From Haematobia irritans (lineage: Eukaryota; Arthropoda; Insecta; Diptera; Muscidae): DNA of 64,000 bases. The notes beneath the pieces are model-generated. The model was given only the letters and a program-made list of their open reading frames with translations. It was not told the origin of the DNA and ran no database searches. Below, one piece after another: positions 22,118-33,689 of this stretch. Numbering within the stretch: the stretch's first letter is position 1; every line of letters begins with the position of its first letter. The translations under genes were made by a program, and so were the position numbers. The stretch lies in contig NC_134398.1 in NCBI RefSeq assembly GCF_050003625.1, positions 76,664,003 through 76,728,002 on the forward strand, written 5' to 3'.

Positions 22118-24330
22118 CTGAACTGTATATGGAAAGGTTCCTGTAAAGTTAACCATTGCAAACAAATCCGTTAATTATGAATTTATTGTGGCCGATGTAG
22201 TGGACGAAGTTATAATTGGAGCGGATTTTATGATTGCTTTTGGTCTCAACTTGGATATGAAGCGTCGTGTAATGACTTGGTGCGATATCGAAATACCGGT
22301 AAACGTGGGCTACAGTGAAAATACACTGTAGCCAGCCAGAGTCAATACCACCAAATGCCGAAACAATTATATTGGTTTCTATGAATGGAGATTGTGAAGT
22401 CGGCAAATTGTGGGTTGTTGAACCAGCAGAAAATAAAAGTAACAACATCTTGATAGCAAATGCCCTGTTAACAACAAATGAAGAGGGACTTATACCAGTT
22501 CGAGTTTTGAATTTATCTGACCATCAAGAGCAAATTGGAAAATTTTCGGACATTGGCAAATGTACTCCTGCCGAAGCAATAGTCAACTTGGAAAGCAAAT
22601 CGCCAAAGAAGCATAATGAAGTGATGACAAATCTGGAAGGCTATGTCGAAACTTGGACACGTCATCTATCACCGTCCGAGAAAAATAAAGCCAAGAAATT
22701 GTTATGGAAAAATGCCTCCGCCTTTGCCATTGAGAAGAAAAATCAAGGGAGAACATGTGTGGTGAAGCATGAAATAAATACCACAGAAGAAAGACCCATA
22801 AAACAGGCACCACGAAGTGTCCCTCTAGCAAAACGAGATGAAGTTCAAAAGCTCGTTAAGGAAATGGCAGAAAGTGGTGTGATCGAACCATCATCAAGTC
22901 CTTGGTGCTCGCCAGTTGTGCTGGTCAAAAAGAAAGATGGAAGTACCCGATTTTGCGTGGACTACAGAAAATTGAATGATGTTACCAAAAAGGACAGTTA
23001 TCCGCTTCCACGCATTGATGACACGTTGGACACACTAGCCGGAACAACATGGTTTTCCACGCTTGATTTGCAGAGTGGATATTGGCAAGTAGAGATCGCC
23101 GAGAAAGACAGCTTTTGGCGTTAATGGCGGTCTTTGGCAATTCAATGTAATGCCATTCGGGCTCTGCAATGCTCCGGCTACGTTCGAGCGATTGATGGAG
23201 CGGGTGCTAAGGGGTTGCATTGAAAGACGTTATCCAGCAATTTTCAGCTGCTGGTCTACGACTTAACGCCAAGAAGTGCTCGCTTTTCCACCGAGACGTT
23301 AAGTACCTGGGTCATCATGTTACAGCAGAGGGCATATCCACCGATGAAGACAAAATTCAAGCAGTAAAAGATTGGCCACGTCCACGGAATCTCCACGAGT
23401 TGCGTAGCTTCCTTGGTTTATGCACATACTACAGGCGTTTCGCCAGCATCGCCGCAAGCCTCCGTAAATTAACGCAAAAAGGTACGAAGTTCCAGTGGAG
23501 TGAAGAACAGGAACAGTCATTTCATCATCTAAAAGAACTTTTATGTTCAACTCCTGTTCTGGCGTATCCTATTCCTGGCGAAAATTTTGTTTTGGATACA
23601 GATGCTAGTGCGTACGGAATTGGTGGTGTACTATCTCAACAGACTGACGGTAAAGAAAAGGTCATCGGATATTTTAGCCGAACGTTATCCAAGCCCGAGA
23701 AGAACTATTGCGTAAAAAGAAGAGAGCTGCTTGCTGTCATAGAAAGCGTAAAGCATTACCACAAATACTTGTATGGACAGAATTTCTTGCTAAGAACTGA
23801 CCATTCAGCTCTACGATGATTGCTTCAATTCAAGAATCCGGAAGCTCAGCTGGCACGTTGGATAGAAAGACTCCAAAGCTATGATTTCAGTATCGAGCAT
23901 AGAAAAGGTGGCAAACACGGCAACGCGGACGCCTTGTCACGTCGACCTTGTAATGTCGAGTGCAAACACTGCTCAAAAGTTGAACATAAGGAAGAAATCG
24001 TGGATATCAGGCTGTTGCACGTCGAATCTGGAGTGGACTGGCCAGCAGAACAGCGTAAAGATCCCATTTTGAGAAACATTAATTCGGCGAAGAAAGAAGA
24101 TAAGAAACCCAGCAAGAAAGACATCGCAGCCGAAAGCCCACTTATGAAATCATACTGGGCTCAATGGGACAGTCTATGTCTGGTTAATGGAACCCTTCAA
24201 CGTAAATGGGAAAGCGAAGATGAAAAGAGCAGCCGAATTTTAATAATCGTACCGGATTCTAAAATAAGAGATGTTTTGACGGAATTCCACAATGGAGCTA
24301 GCGGAGGTCACTTGGGAATAACCAAAACAG
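22118..24330 (+). pseudogene. gypsy X pol (PR remnant, RT, RNase H), unit 1
   Basis: The protease active-site region present in the 53682 copy (LDTGAS) is deleted here (junction about 22115). RT motifs CVDYRKLND (22955), STLDLQSGYWQ (23060) and [14 protein letters not shown] are visible. A 10-bp deletion at about 23108 shifts the frame, and an 80-bp deletion at 23220 removes the catalytic YLDD. RNase H follows (LDTDASAYGIGGVLS, about 23590; RRELLAVIESVKHY; LRTDHSALR). TGA at 23817 replaces the usual Trp, then ARWIERLQSYDF and NADALSRRP. The frame runs to GGHLGITKTA (integrase zinc-finger start), where the next element is inserted. Confidence 0.8.
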
Positions 24331-25148
24331 CCCAATAAACACAGGATGAGCGTTTTTCAAATGCAACAACTTTTCAGTTTGAGGGTAAATATAATTTTCA
24401 ACATAAATTCAATTTGACTTGAAATAGCTCATCTTCAATACATCTTCAAATTGTTTGTGAATTACTTCCAATTTGCCAAAATGTTGACGAAATCTTTGAA
24501 AAGGTGTTGAAGATAATATGAGAAAACTTTGACAAAACACTACCCTAAAATGCAACGAAAAAACCATTTGGTTTTCAATGCTTATTTGTGCAACAAAGTT
24601 CGTGGTCAATTGCAAAAAAATTAAAAAAATGGAAAATTGTAGACAAATAACCAAATAGTTTATAAGAATAGGTAAGTGAAAATAAAAACTGAAATAAAAC
24701 TCTAACGAAGTCACCAAATGTATATCTCTTTGCAGAAAACTAAAATTATGGATTCTACGTTCTTGAAAACATTAAAAAGCTGACCGTTGAAAAAATGGTG
24801 GAGTGGCTTATCGACAAGAAAAAGTTTCCAGAAACATTACAAGTGCAACCAATTAAAATTGTTAAAAACAACAAATTGTTGAAATCAACAAATTCTGGAC
24901 GAAAATGTGCATCACATCGTCAGTTTAATTCATATGCTATTATCAGTTTAAAATGGATATTTTGTGAATTCCTTCTGCTGGAAATCAATTCTAACACGCG
25001 GTCCAGTACGTTCCTAATTTCAAATTGCCCGCAGGTTAATAAATTTTAATGCTGTTTTATGACACCAAAAGGAAGGAAATCGAATTATCAATGCAAAAGT
25101 GTTTACTAATAATGTTTAAGATATTTAAAGTTTTGTTGTTTATTTTTT
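24331..25148 (+). mobile_element. CCCAATAAACACA element, right end missing
   Basis: Left two thirds of the element seen complete at 29387-30663; truncated by the tandem duplication junction. Contains the same short frame (24795-25049). Confidence 0.75.
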
Positions 25149-25744
25149 TTTCTAGATTTAAATTTATTTAAATTAGTTTCCGTTAATTTAAATTTCAAAT
25201 TTTAATGACAAAATTACGTCATAACTTTTTAGAGTTATTTCTTTATTTTCTAGTACTTTCCTAAACATCTATTGTGTTCTTAGTTTTCCAATCGTTCTTT
25301 GTAAAAGTAACGCCTTTTGTTTTACTGTTATAATTATCGGTAATATGACCATAATCCCTTATGCCTGCACGATATCTACCAGATGGTAGAATGTACTAGC
25401 CAAGATGAGAATAAGCCTAAAAGTATGTGTGCCATATCACCTGTACAATAACGCACCATAGAAAGTTCTAGATAGCCGAGACAATGAACATAAGTCGATA
25501 AATATGTGCGATGTCGCCCGTGCGACATCTACCAGGTAGTAGATTAATCTAGAAGGTTGTAGGCCAATTAGCGAGAATTCGAAATCGTCATATCTCGGTA
25601 TATAAACCCCTAGAGGAGAGAGCAGTCAAGTCAGTCGTAAGCTAAAAGTCATACAGTACACAACGTAGAGCAAATAAGTTATTTGAAAAGAACTGTGTTT
25701 TAATTATCGGGTTATTAAACACGCCTCAATATAAAAACGTAACA
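25149..25744 (+). repeat. gypsy X LTR, second copy, 5' truncated
   Basis: Lacks the first 16 bp of the LTR (TGTTACGACTTTGATA); primer site copy at 25747-25764. Confidence 0.8.
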
Positions 25745-25783
25745 ATTGGTGTCGGAAGTGAAATAACGAAAAAAAAATCTACA

Positions 25784-27089
25784 ATGAAGTTTAATCAGCT
25801 TCGAGTGGAAGACTTGAAGAAGGAATTGAGCAAAATGGAGCAGCCGACAACAGGAAATAAGGCTCAAATACAAAAGTGACTACTGGAAGAGTTCAAGCGG
25901 CGCAGTATTGATATCGAAACACAAGTGTTCGATTATAAGGAAGATCGTGAGGAATCAGTAGTAGCCAGCGCCTTGGAAACTCCATCTGTAGCTTCTAATG
26001 TTGTTGATTACACATCGATGGTCAATATTTTGAGCAAAATGATGGAAGAAAATTCTATAAAAATGCAAGAGAATTCTAGAAAAATTATGGATGTTAATTC
26101 TAGAAAATTGGAAGAAAAATTCGACGAAAATTCAAAATAGATGGACGAAATTTCAAAAAAGATGGACGAAAATTCTAGAATTCTAAATGAGAATCTATAA
26201 GATGATTTTTTGTGTGGATGAGAAAATTATGGTTCATGATGAGAAGTTTCTACACATTGAAAGAAAAATGTCAGAGCTGGAAATTAAAGGTGGACCAGTG
26301 CGCGTTATCGAGGGCTCGAAAACCAAACCTCCTGTTTTCGATGGCTCAACTTCATTTGATGTCTTCAAATTCCAATTCGAAATGGTTGCTTGTAGAAATT
26401 TGTGGAACGACAACGACAAAGCAATTGAACTTCTATTGGCATTAAAGGGTAATGCCGCTGATGTGATACAAAGCATTCCCGCTGCCTCTAGAAATAATTA
26501 TAATGAAGTAATAGCGGCACTTCAACGTAAGTACGGCGGAGAACATAAGCAAGGCATCTTCAGAATGGAATTAAGAGGAAGAGTTCAGAAGTCAAATGAG
26601 ATTCTACAAGACTTTGCAACAGAGGTTGAGCGGTTGGTGCTTTTGACATATCCAGGAGAAAGTCATCCACTTGTGGACCGCATCAAGATCGAGACCTTTG
26701 TGAATGGAATTAGAGACCCTGATATAAAATGTGCAACATATGCGTCACAAAAGGCTACATTCGCAGAAACAGTAACATTTGCACTTGCACAAGAAACTGC
26801 GAGATTGTTGGCACGACCTCAAATTCACAAGGTACGCAGAGTGCAGACCGAGAAAGATGAATCAAATTCCGTGATTGACTCAGTGAAAGAAGCCGTTAAG
26901 CAGGCAATGCAAGAAATGAAGCAGGAGACAACTAAATCTAGAATAAAGTGCTATAACTGTGATAAGCCTGGACATGTTGCTCGTGAATGTAAAGCACGTC
27001 GTAAGCGATCAAGATCGAAATCGCCTTCACCACCAAACAATAGCCATATGTGGGTGAACCCACAGTCCAGTGATTCACATTTAAACTAA
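25784..27089 (+). pseudogene. gypsy X gag, unit 2
   Basis: Carries the same TGA (25877), the same break near 26140-26187 and the same zinc knuckle as the copy at 20728. Confidence 0.75.
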
Positions 27090-27173
27090 ATCGAGCTAGT
27101 TCAGCGGGGCAAGAGCTGGCTCCCTCATGTGATGGCCCCATAATCTCTATAGCAATAGTTCAACAGATGAACT

Positions 27174-29386
27174 CTGAACTGTATATGGAAAGGTTCCTGT
27201 AAAGTTAACCATTGCAAACAAATCCGTTAATTATGAATTTATTGTGGCCGATGTAGTGGACGAAGTTATAATTGGAGCGGATTTTATGATTGCTTTTGGT
27301 CTCAACTTGGATATGAAGCGTCGTGTAATGACTTGGTGCGATATCGAAATACCGGTAAACGTGGGCTACAGTGAAAATACACTGTAGCCAGCCAGAGTCA
27401 ATACCACCAAATGCCGAAACAATTATATTGGTTTCTATGAATGGAGATTGTGAAGTCGGCAAATTGTGGGTTGTTGAACCAGCAGAAAATAAAAGTAACA
27501 ACATCTTGATAGCAAATGCCCTGTTAACAACAAATGAAGAGGGACTTATACCAGTTCGAGTTTTGAATTTATCTGACCATCAAGAGCAAATTGGAAAATT
27601 TTCGGACATTGGCAAATGTACTCCTGCCGAAGCAATAGTCAACTTGGAAAGCAAATCGCCAAAGAAGCATAATGAAGTGATGACAAATCTGGAAGGCTAT
27701 GTCGAAACTTGGACACGTCATCTATCACCGTCCGAGAAAAATAAAGCCAAGAAATTGTTATGGAAAAATGCCTCCGCCTTTGCCATTGAGAAGAAAAATC
27801 AAGGGAGAACATGTGTGGTGAAGCATGAAATAAATACCACAGAAGAAAGACCCATAAAACAGGCACCACGAAGTGTCCCTCTAGCAAAACGAGATGAAGT
27901 TCAAAAGCTCGTTAAGGAAATGGCAGAAAGTGGTGTGATCGAACCATCATCAAGTCCTTGGTGCTCGCCAGTTGTGCTGGTCAAAAAGAAAGATGGAAGT
28001 ACCCGATTTTGCGTGGACTACAGAAAATTGAATGATGTTACCAAAAAGGACAGTTATCCGCTTCCACGCATTGATGACACGTTGGACACACTAGCCGGAA
28101 CAACATGGTTTTCCACGCTTGATTTGCAGAGTGGATATTGGCAAGTAGAGATCGCCGAGAAAGACAGCTTTTGGCGTTAATGGCGGTCTTTGGCAATTCA
28201 ATGTAATGCCATTCGGGCTCTGCAATGCTCCGGCTACGTTCGAGCGATTGATGGAGCGGGTGCTAAGGGGTTGCATTGAAAGACGTTATCCAGCAATTTT
28301 CAGCTGCTGGTCTACGACTTAACGCCAAGAAGTGCTCGCTTTTCCACCGAGACGTTAAGTACCTGGGTCATCATGTTACAGCAGAGGGCATATCCACCGA
28401 TGAAGACAAAATTCAAGCAGTAAAAGATTGGCCACGTCCACGGAATCTCCACGAGTTGCGTAGCTTCCTTGGTTTATGCACATACTACAGGCGTTTCGCC
28501 AGCATCGCCGCAAGCCTCCGTAAATTAACGCAAAAAGGTACGAAGTTCCAGTGGAGTGAAGAACAGGAACAGTCATTTCATCATCTAAAAGAACTTTTAT
28601 GTTCAACTCCTGTTCTGGCGTATCCTATTCCTGGCGAAAATTTTGTTTTGGATACAGATGCTAGTGCGTACGGAATTGGTGGTGTACTATCTCAACAGAC
28701 TGACGGTAAAGAAAAGGTCATCGGATATTTTAGCCGAACGTTATCCAAGCCCGAGAAGAACTATTGCGTAAAAAGAAGAGAGCTGCTTGCTGTCATAGAA
28801 AGCGTAAAGCATTACCACAAATACTTGTATGGACAGAATTTCTTGCTAAGAACTGACCATTCAGCTCTACGATGATTGCTTCAATTCAAGAATCCGGAAG
28901 CTCAGCTGGCACGTTGGATAGAAAGACTCCAAAGCTATGATTTCAGTATCGAGCATAGAAAAGGTGGCAAACACGGCAACGCGGACGCCTTGTCACGTCG
29001 ACCTTGTAATGTCGAGTGCAAACACTGCTCAAAAGTTGAACATAAGGAAGAAATCGTGGATATCAGGCTGTTGCACGTCGAATCTGGAGTGGACTGGCCA
29101 GCAGAACAGCGTAAAGATCCCATTTTGAGAAACATTAATTCGGCGAAGAAAGAAGATAAGAAACCCAGCAAGAAAGACATCGCAGCCGAAAGCCCACTTA
29201 TGAAATCATACTGGGCTCAATGGGACAGTCTATGTCTGGTTAATGGAACCCTTCAACGTAAATGGGAAAGCGAAGATGAAAAGAGCAGCCGAATTTTAAT
29301 AATCGTACCGGATTCTAAAATAAGAGATGTTTTGACGGAATTCCACAATGGAGCTAGCGGAGGTCACTTGGGAATAACCAAAACAG
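27174..29386 (+). pseudogene. gypsy X pol, unit 2
   Basis: Copy of 22118-24330: protease site deleted, 10-bp deletion near 28164, YLDD deleted at 28276, TGA at 28873. Confidence 0.8.
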
Positions 29387-30663
29387 CCCAATAAACACAG
29401 GATGAGCGTTTTTCAAATGCAACAACTTTTCAGTTTGAGGGTAAATATAATTTTCAACATAAATTCAATTTGACTTGAAATAGCTCATCTTCAATACATC
29501 TTCAAATTGTTTGTGAATTACTTCCAATTTGCCAAAATGTTGACGAAATCTTTGAAAAGGTGTTGAAGATAATATGAGAAAACTTTGACAAAACACTACC
29601 CTAAAATGCAACGAAAAAACCATTTGGTTTTCAATGCTTATTTGTGCAACAAAGTTCGTGGTCAATTGCAAAAAAATTAAAAAAATGGAAAATTGTAGAC
29701 AAATAACCAAATAGTTTATAAGAATAGGTAAGTGAAAATAAAAACTGAAATAAAACTCTAACGAAGTCACCAAATGTATATCTCTTTGCAGAAAACTAAA
29801 ATTATGGATTCTACGTTCTTGAAAACATTAAAAAGCTGACCGTTGAAAAAATGGTGGAGTGGCTTATCGACAAGAAAAAGTTTCCAGAAACATTACAAGT
29901 GCAACCAATTAAAATTGTTAAAAACAACAAATTGTTGAAATCAACAAATTCTGGACGAAAATGTGCATCACATCGTCAGTTTAATTCATATGCTATTATC
30001 AGTTTAAAATGGATATTTTGTGAATTCCTTCTGCTGGAAATCAATTCTAACACGCGGTCCAGTACGTTCCTAATTTCAAATTGCCCGCAGGTTAATAAAT
30101 TTTAATGCTGTTTTATGACACCAAAAGGAAGGAAATCGAATTATCAATGCAAAAGTGTTTACTAATAATGTTTAAGATATTTAAAGTTTTGTTGTTTATT
30201 TTTTTTTGTTCTTATTTGTTGATATGTTTAATAAGATTATTATTTATCAATTGGTATTGTAGTGTATTATGTAGTGTAGTGTATTATTATATATTTTATT
30301 TGGATGAAAATGAATAAATTATACAAAATTCATAGAATTTTGGCTTTGACTTTCAATTTGAAGTGGGGATATCATTCATACAAATTTAGGTTGAAAAGTA
30401 TTTGCAACGATGTTAATTTTGAATTTGACTCGCATCGAAAATTGTTTGACAATTATTGAGTAGCGATGCATTTCAATTTGAGGATAACACTTGAGATATT
30501 ATTGATAATGTGTTGAATTTCACTGTTGAGGGTAATGTCTGTTTTTTGTTGAGAACGCGATTTTCTCAACAATTTCTCAACTTGAAAATTACCCTAATCC
30601 TATGAAAAAATGTTTGAAAAATTGTTAAAATTTAGCATTTTTCAAACGTTTGTGTTTATTGGG
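29387..30663. mobile_element. CCCAATAAACACA-ended DNA element in gypsy integrase
   Basis: 1277 bp with perfect 13-bp inverted ends CCCAATAAACACA / TGTGTTTATTGGG and weaker homology inward (CGTTTTTCAAATGC against CGTTTGAAAAATGC). The gypsy reading ITKTA-EKVKQRFYW is restored by removing it with one copy of AG (29385-29386, 30664-30665), so the target duplication appears to be only 2 bp. A frame at 29851-30105 starts inside KKLTVEKMVEWLIDKKKFPE, which recalls the start of a SAM domain, preceded by a TTTGCAG splice-acceptor-like site (29787); low confidence. Superfamily not assigned. Confidence 0.7.
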
Positions 30664-31587
30664 AGCCGAGAAAGTGAAGCAACGATTCTACTGGGTTGAA
30701 TGCCAGGAGCGCCATTTGAAAGAATAGCAATGGACGTTGCAGGGCCTTTTCCAGTAAGTGATTCTGGAAACCGATATGTCCTTGTGGTCATGGATTACTT
30801 CAGCAAGTGGCCAGAAGTTTATGCCATTCCAAACAAAGAGGCGAAGACGATTGTAGACGTAGTCGACAAGAACTGGATATGTCGCTACGGTGTGCCGTCC
30901 GAGATACACTCAGACCAAGGAAGAAATTTTGAATCGGCCATATTCAAAGAGATGTGTGACTACCTCGGTATCAAGAAAACAAGGACTACGCCATTGCATC
31001 CGCAGTCTGATGGCATGGTAGAAAGGTTTAATCGCACTCTGGAAGAACATCTTCGAAAGGTGGTGGATAACGGCCAACGAGACTGGGACGATCATATACC
31101 AAAGTTTTTGCTGTCGTATAGATCAGCCATACATGATTCTACGTCACGAACACCGGCCAAGGTCCTATTCGGAAGGGAATTGAAGTTGCCCGGAGATTTG
31201 ATATTGGGCGCTACATCCAATGAGCTCGCCATGGAAGAAACCAGTAACGACATACCAAACACATTCGGTAAAGTTCACGAATCAGTGCGAAACAAAATAA
31301 AAATTGTCAGCAACAGGATGAAGGCGAGATATGATCGTGCAGCGAACACTGAGGGCTTTAAAGAAGGACAACTGGTTCTGCTATTCAACCCGCAACGAAA
31401 GAAAGGATTATGTCCTAAACTACAAACGCAGTGGGAAGGCCCATATAAAGTCATCAAGAAGATCAATGATGTTGTATACCGCATTCAAAAGGACGACAGC
31501 CCAAGGTCAAAGATGAAAGTTGTTCACCTAGAACGTATGGCTCCTTACGGAACGGGTTCTGTGCCTATTCGGGACGAACAGGCTTAA
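30664..31587 (+). pseudogene. gypsy X integrase, N-terminus deleted
   Basis: After EKVKQRFYW the zinc-finger remainder and linker are deleted; an open frame of 295 codons then runs from 30700 (MPGAPFERIAMDVAGPF). Catalytic residues D12 (MDVAGP), D72 (IHSDQG) and E108 (DGMVERF) are present with 35 residues between the second and third, as in DDE integrases. The C-terminus has the GPY-type module (QTQWEGPYKVIKKINDVVY). Integrase would insert cDNA into target DNA. TAA at 31585, then purine-rich GCGGGAGGCAG (31588-31598) just before the 3' LTR. Confidence 0.8.
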
Positions 31588-31598
31588 GCGGGAGGCAG

Positions 31599-32069
31599 TG
31601 TTACGAATTTGATATTTCTAGATTTAAGTTTATTTAAATTAGTTTCCGTTAATTTAAATTTCAAATTGTAGATGGTAGAATGCACTAGCCAAGAATAAGC
31701 CTAAAAGTATGTGTGCCATATCACCTGTACAATAACGCCCCATAGAAAGTTCTAGATAGCCGAGACAATGAACATAAGTCGATATATATGTGCAATGTCG
31801 CCCGTGCGACATCTACCAGGTAGTAGATTATCTAGAAGGTTGTAGGCCAATTAGCGAGAACATTCGAAATCGTCATATCCCGCTATATATAAACCCCTAG
31901 CGGAGAGAGCAGCCAAGTCAGTCGTAAGCTAAAAGTCATACAGTACACATCGTAGAGCAAATAAGTGTAACTTATCGTTAAGCAAATAAATTGTAGATAG
32001 TCGTTATTTGAAAAGAACTGTGTTTTAATTATCGGGTTATTAAACACGCCTCAATATAAAAACGTAACA
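31599..32069 (+). repeat. gypsy X 3' LTR
   Basis: 471 bp, TGTTACGAATTTG...GTAACA. It has lost about 170 bp relative to the 5' LTR and has a segment (about 31964-32000) absent there. The two LTRs of one insertion should start identical, so one was replaced or recombined. Confidence 0.8.
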
Positions 32070-32073
32070 ATAT

Positions 32074-33660
32074 ATATATAAAGAAATACGCAGTATGACA
32101 AAGATAGATATTTGAATGCAGTCAAAGTATACAAAGTGATATGCAAGCAAAGGAAAATCGAGTTCGCAAGGGAGTTGGAATTGAAAATAACAACGACTTC
32201 CGATTCCAAGCAGTGGTGGATGATTGCAAAGCAAATAAAAGGTAATAACACAAAGATCGATACAAATATATCGGCGGAGCAATTTAGAACATATTTTAAT
32301 GGCCTGTTAAATATAAATAAACCACAGTTTGCTATTGATATTCAATATGCGGTATGCTATAGAACTGATGCTGTGCTGGATAGAAAAATTGATGTAGTTG
32401 AGGTTCAAGAAGTATTGCGTAGGTGTAAAGAAAATAAAGCTCCTGGGATGGATAGGGTGCCGTATGAATTTTTAAAGCATGCATCGTATGAATTTCTTGT
32501 TGAATTGGCATATCAGTATAATCATATATATGAGACAGGAGAAGTAGACACTATCATAGAAGAATTTGTAATATTCCCCATCTATAAAAAGGGAGATATA
32601 AATGTGCCGAATAATTATAGAGGAATCTCCTTCATGAATACGATGGCAAAAGTTTCTGACCGGAGTTATAAACAATAGATTGAAAAAATTGATAGAGGAT
32701 AACAGCATACTCAATGAATTTCAAGCTGGGTTTAGGTCAGGATATTCAACGGTGGACAACATTTATAACTTAGCCTCAATTGTTCATTATAAATTTAACG
32801 AAAATATGAAAGTATATGCCTTTTTTGTTGATTTTTCCGCCACCTTTGATATGGTCCCCAGACAACTACTAATTTATAAACTACATGAGATGGGAATATC
32901 AACCAAAATGGTAAATCGTATAAGGAATTTGTACCAGTGTACTATATCTTCAGTATGGACTGGTGATGAGGTATCACAGTACTTTAATACATTTACTGGA
33001 GTAAGGCAAGGATGTTTACTGTCGTCATTATTGTTTACATTATACTTAAACGATCTACAAAATTGGTTGGAAGAAGGTCTTATGGTTGAAGAACTAAATA
33101 TTCGAGTATTATTATACGCTGATGACATCGTTGTCTTAGCTGATGATAGATGTGTATTACAAAGAATGATAAACAGGCTGGAAGAATATTGCGAACGATG
33201 GAATATGAAGGTAAATATGGAAAAGTCCAAGATAATGGTTTTTCGGAAAGGAGGTAGATTATCAGCAAATGAAAAATGGAAATATATGAACCAAGAAATT
33301 GAAATAGTAAACGAATATTGCTATCTTGGAACCTTACTAACACCAAAAATGGCATTTAAAAAGCACGTGGATTGTCGAAATAAAAAGGCGAAGATATGTT
33401 TAAACGCAACCTGGAGAAACTTTATTAGTAAACCTCTGGTATCACTAATATCGAAGTGGAAAATTTTTCAAAGTGTGTGTAGAACAACACAGTCGTATGC
33501 GGCCGAGGTATGGAGATACAAATGGTTTGAGGAGGTAAACATTATTCAAAGATATTTTCTCAAAAAGGTTCTCAAACAGCCAACATATATGCCAAATTAT
33601 ACTTTATAATTCCAAACAGACATACAGAACAACCAATTTCATACACATAAACTACACATG
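32074..33660 (+). pseudogene. N2 ORF2 reverse transcriptase
   Basis: Continues the ORF2 interrupted at 20072: RNTQYDKDRYL, ENKAPGMDRVPYEFLK (about 32430), FPIYKKGDINVPNNYRGIS (32575), a frameshift at about 32660, then FQAGFRSGYSTVDNIY, FVDFSATFDMVPR, GVRQGCLLSSLLFTLYLNDL, and the catalytic YADD at 33115-33126, then VNMEKSKIMVFRKGG. The palm is intact in the 309-codon frame 32680-33609. TAA at 33607 replaces a Ser codon kept in the other copies. Would synthesise cDNA at the nicked target; inactive because of the shifts and the split. Confidence 0.8.
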
Positions 33661-33689
33661 AACTATATTTTTAATATTTTGTTCAAATA

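Larger units (their letters stand above)
20093..25148. repeat. 5056-bp tandem duplication, unit 1
   Basis: From inside the 5' LTR to inside the CCCAATAAACACA element. The junction at 25148/25149 joins a T run to TCTAGATTTAAATTT of the LTR (microhomology of T residues). Confidence 0.9.
25149..30204. repeat. 5056-bp tandem duplication, unit 2
   Basis: Constant offset of 5056 bp. I noticed only one clear substitution, in the LTR words GTTAATTTCAATTTC (unit 1) and GTTAATTTAAATTTC (unit 2), so the event is recent or an assembly artefact. Confidence 0.9.
20077..32069 (+). mobile_element. Ty3/gypsy element X, inserted in N2
   Basis: Terminal TGTTACGA...GTAACA LTRs are flanked by ATAT (20073-20076, 32070-32073), and the N2 ORF2 reading resumes on the other side. 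Internal order: LTR, tRNA-Leu-type primer site, gag with zinc knuckle, protease remnant, RT, RNase H, integrase. The core was altered after insertion by a CCCAATAAACACA-ended element in the integrase region and by a 5056-bp tandem duplication that doubled everything from LTR to that element. Dead: multiple stops, and loss of protease and RT active sites. Confidence 0.85.

Noticed and set aside
30105..30317. Hydrophobic 70-codon frame as a membrane peptide
   Set aside because: T-rich sequence inside the CCCAATAAACACA element gives Phe/Leu/Ile codons by composition; the other copies do not support selection.
30700..31587. Domesticated integrase gene (long open frame with full DDE)
   Set aside because: It lacks its N-terminus and sits between a DNA element and the gypsy LTR. 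The open frame is conserved between copies only because the duplication is recent.
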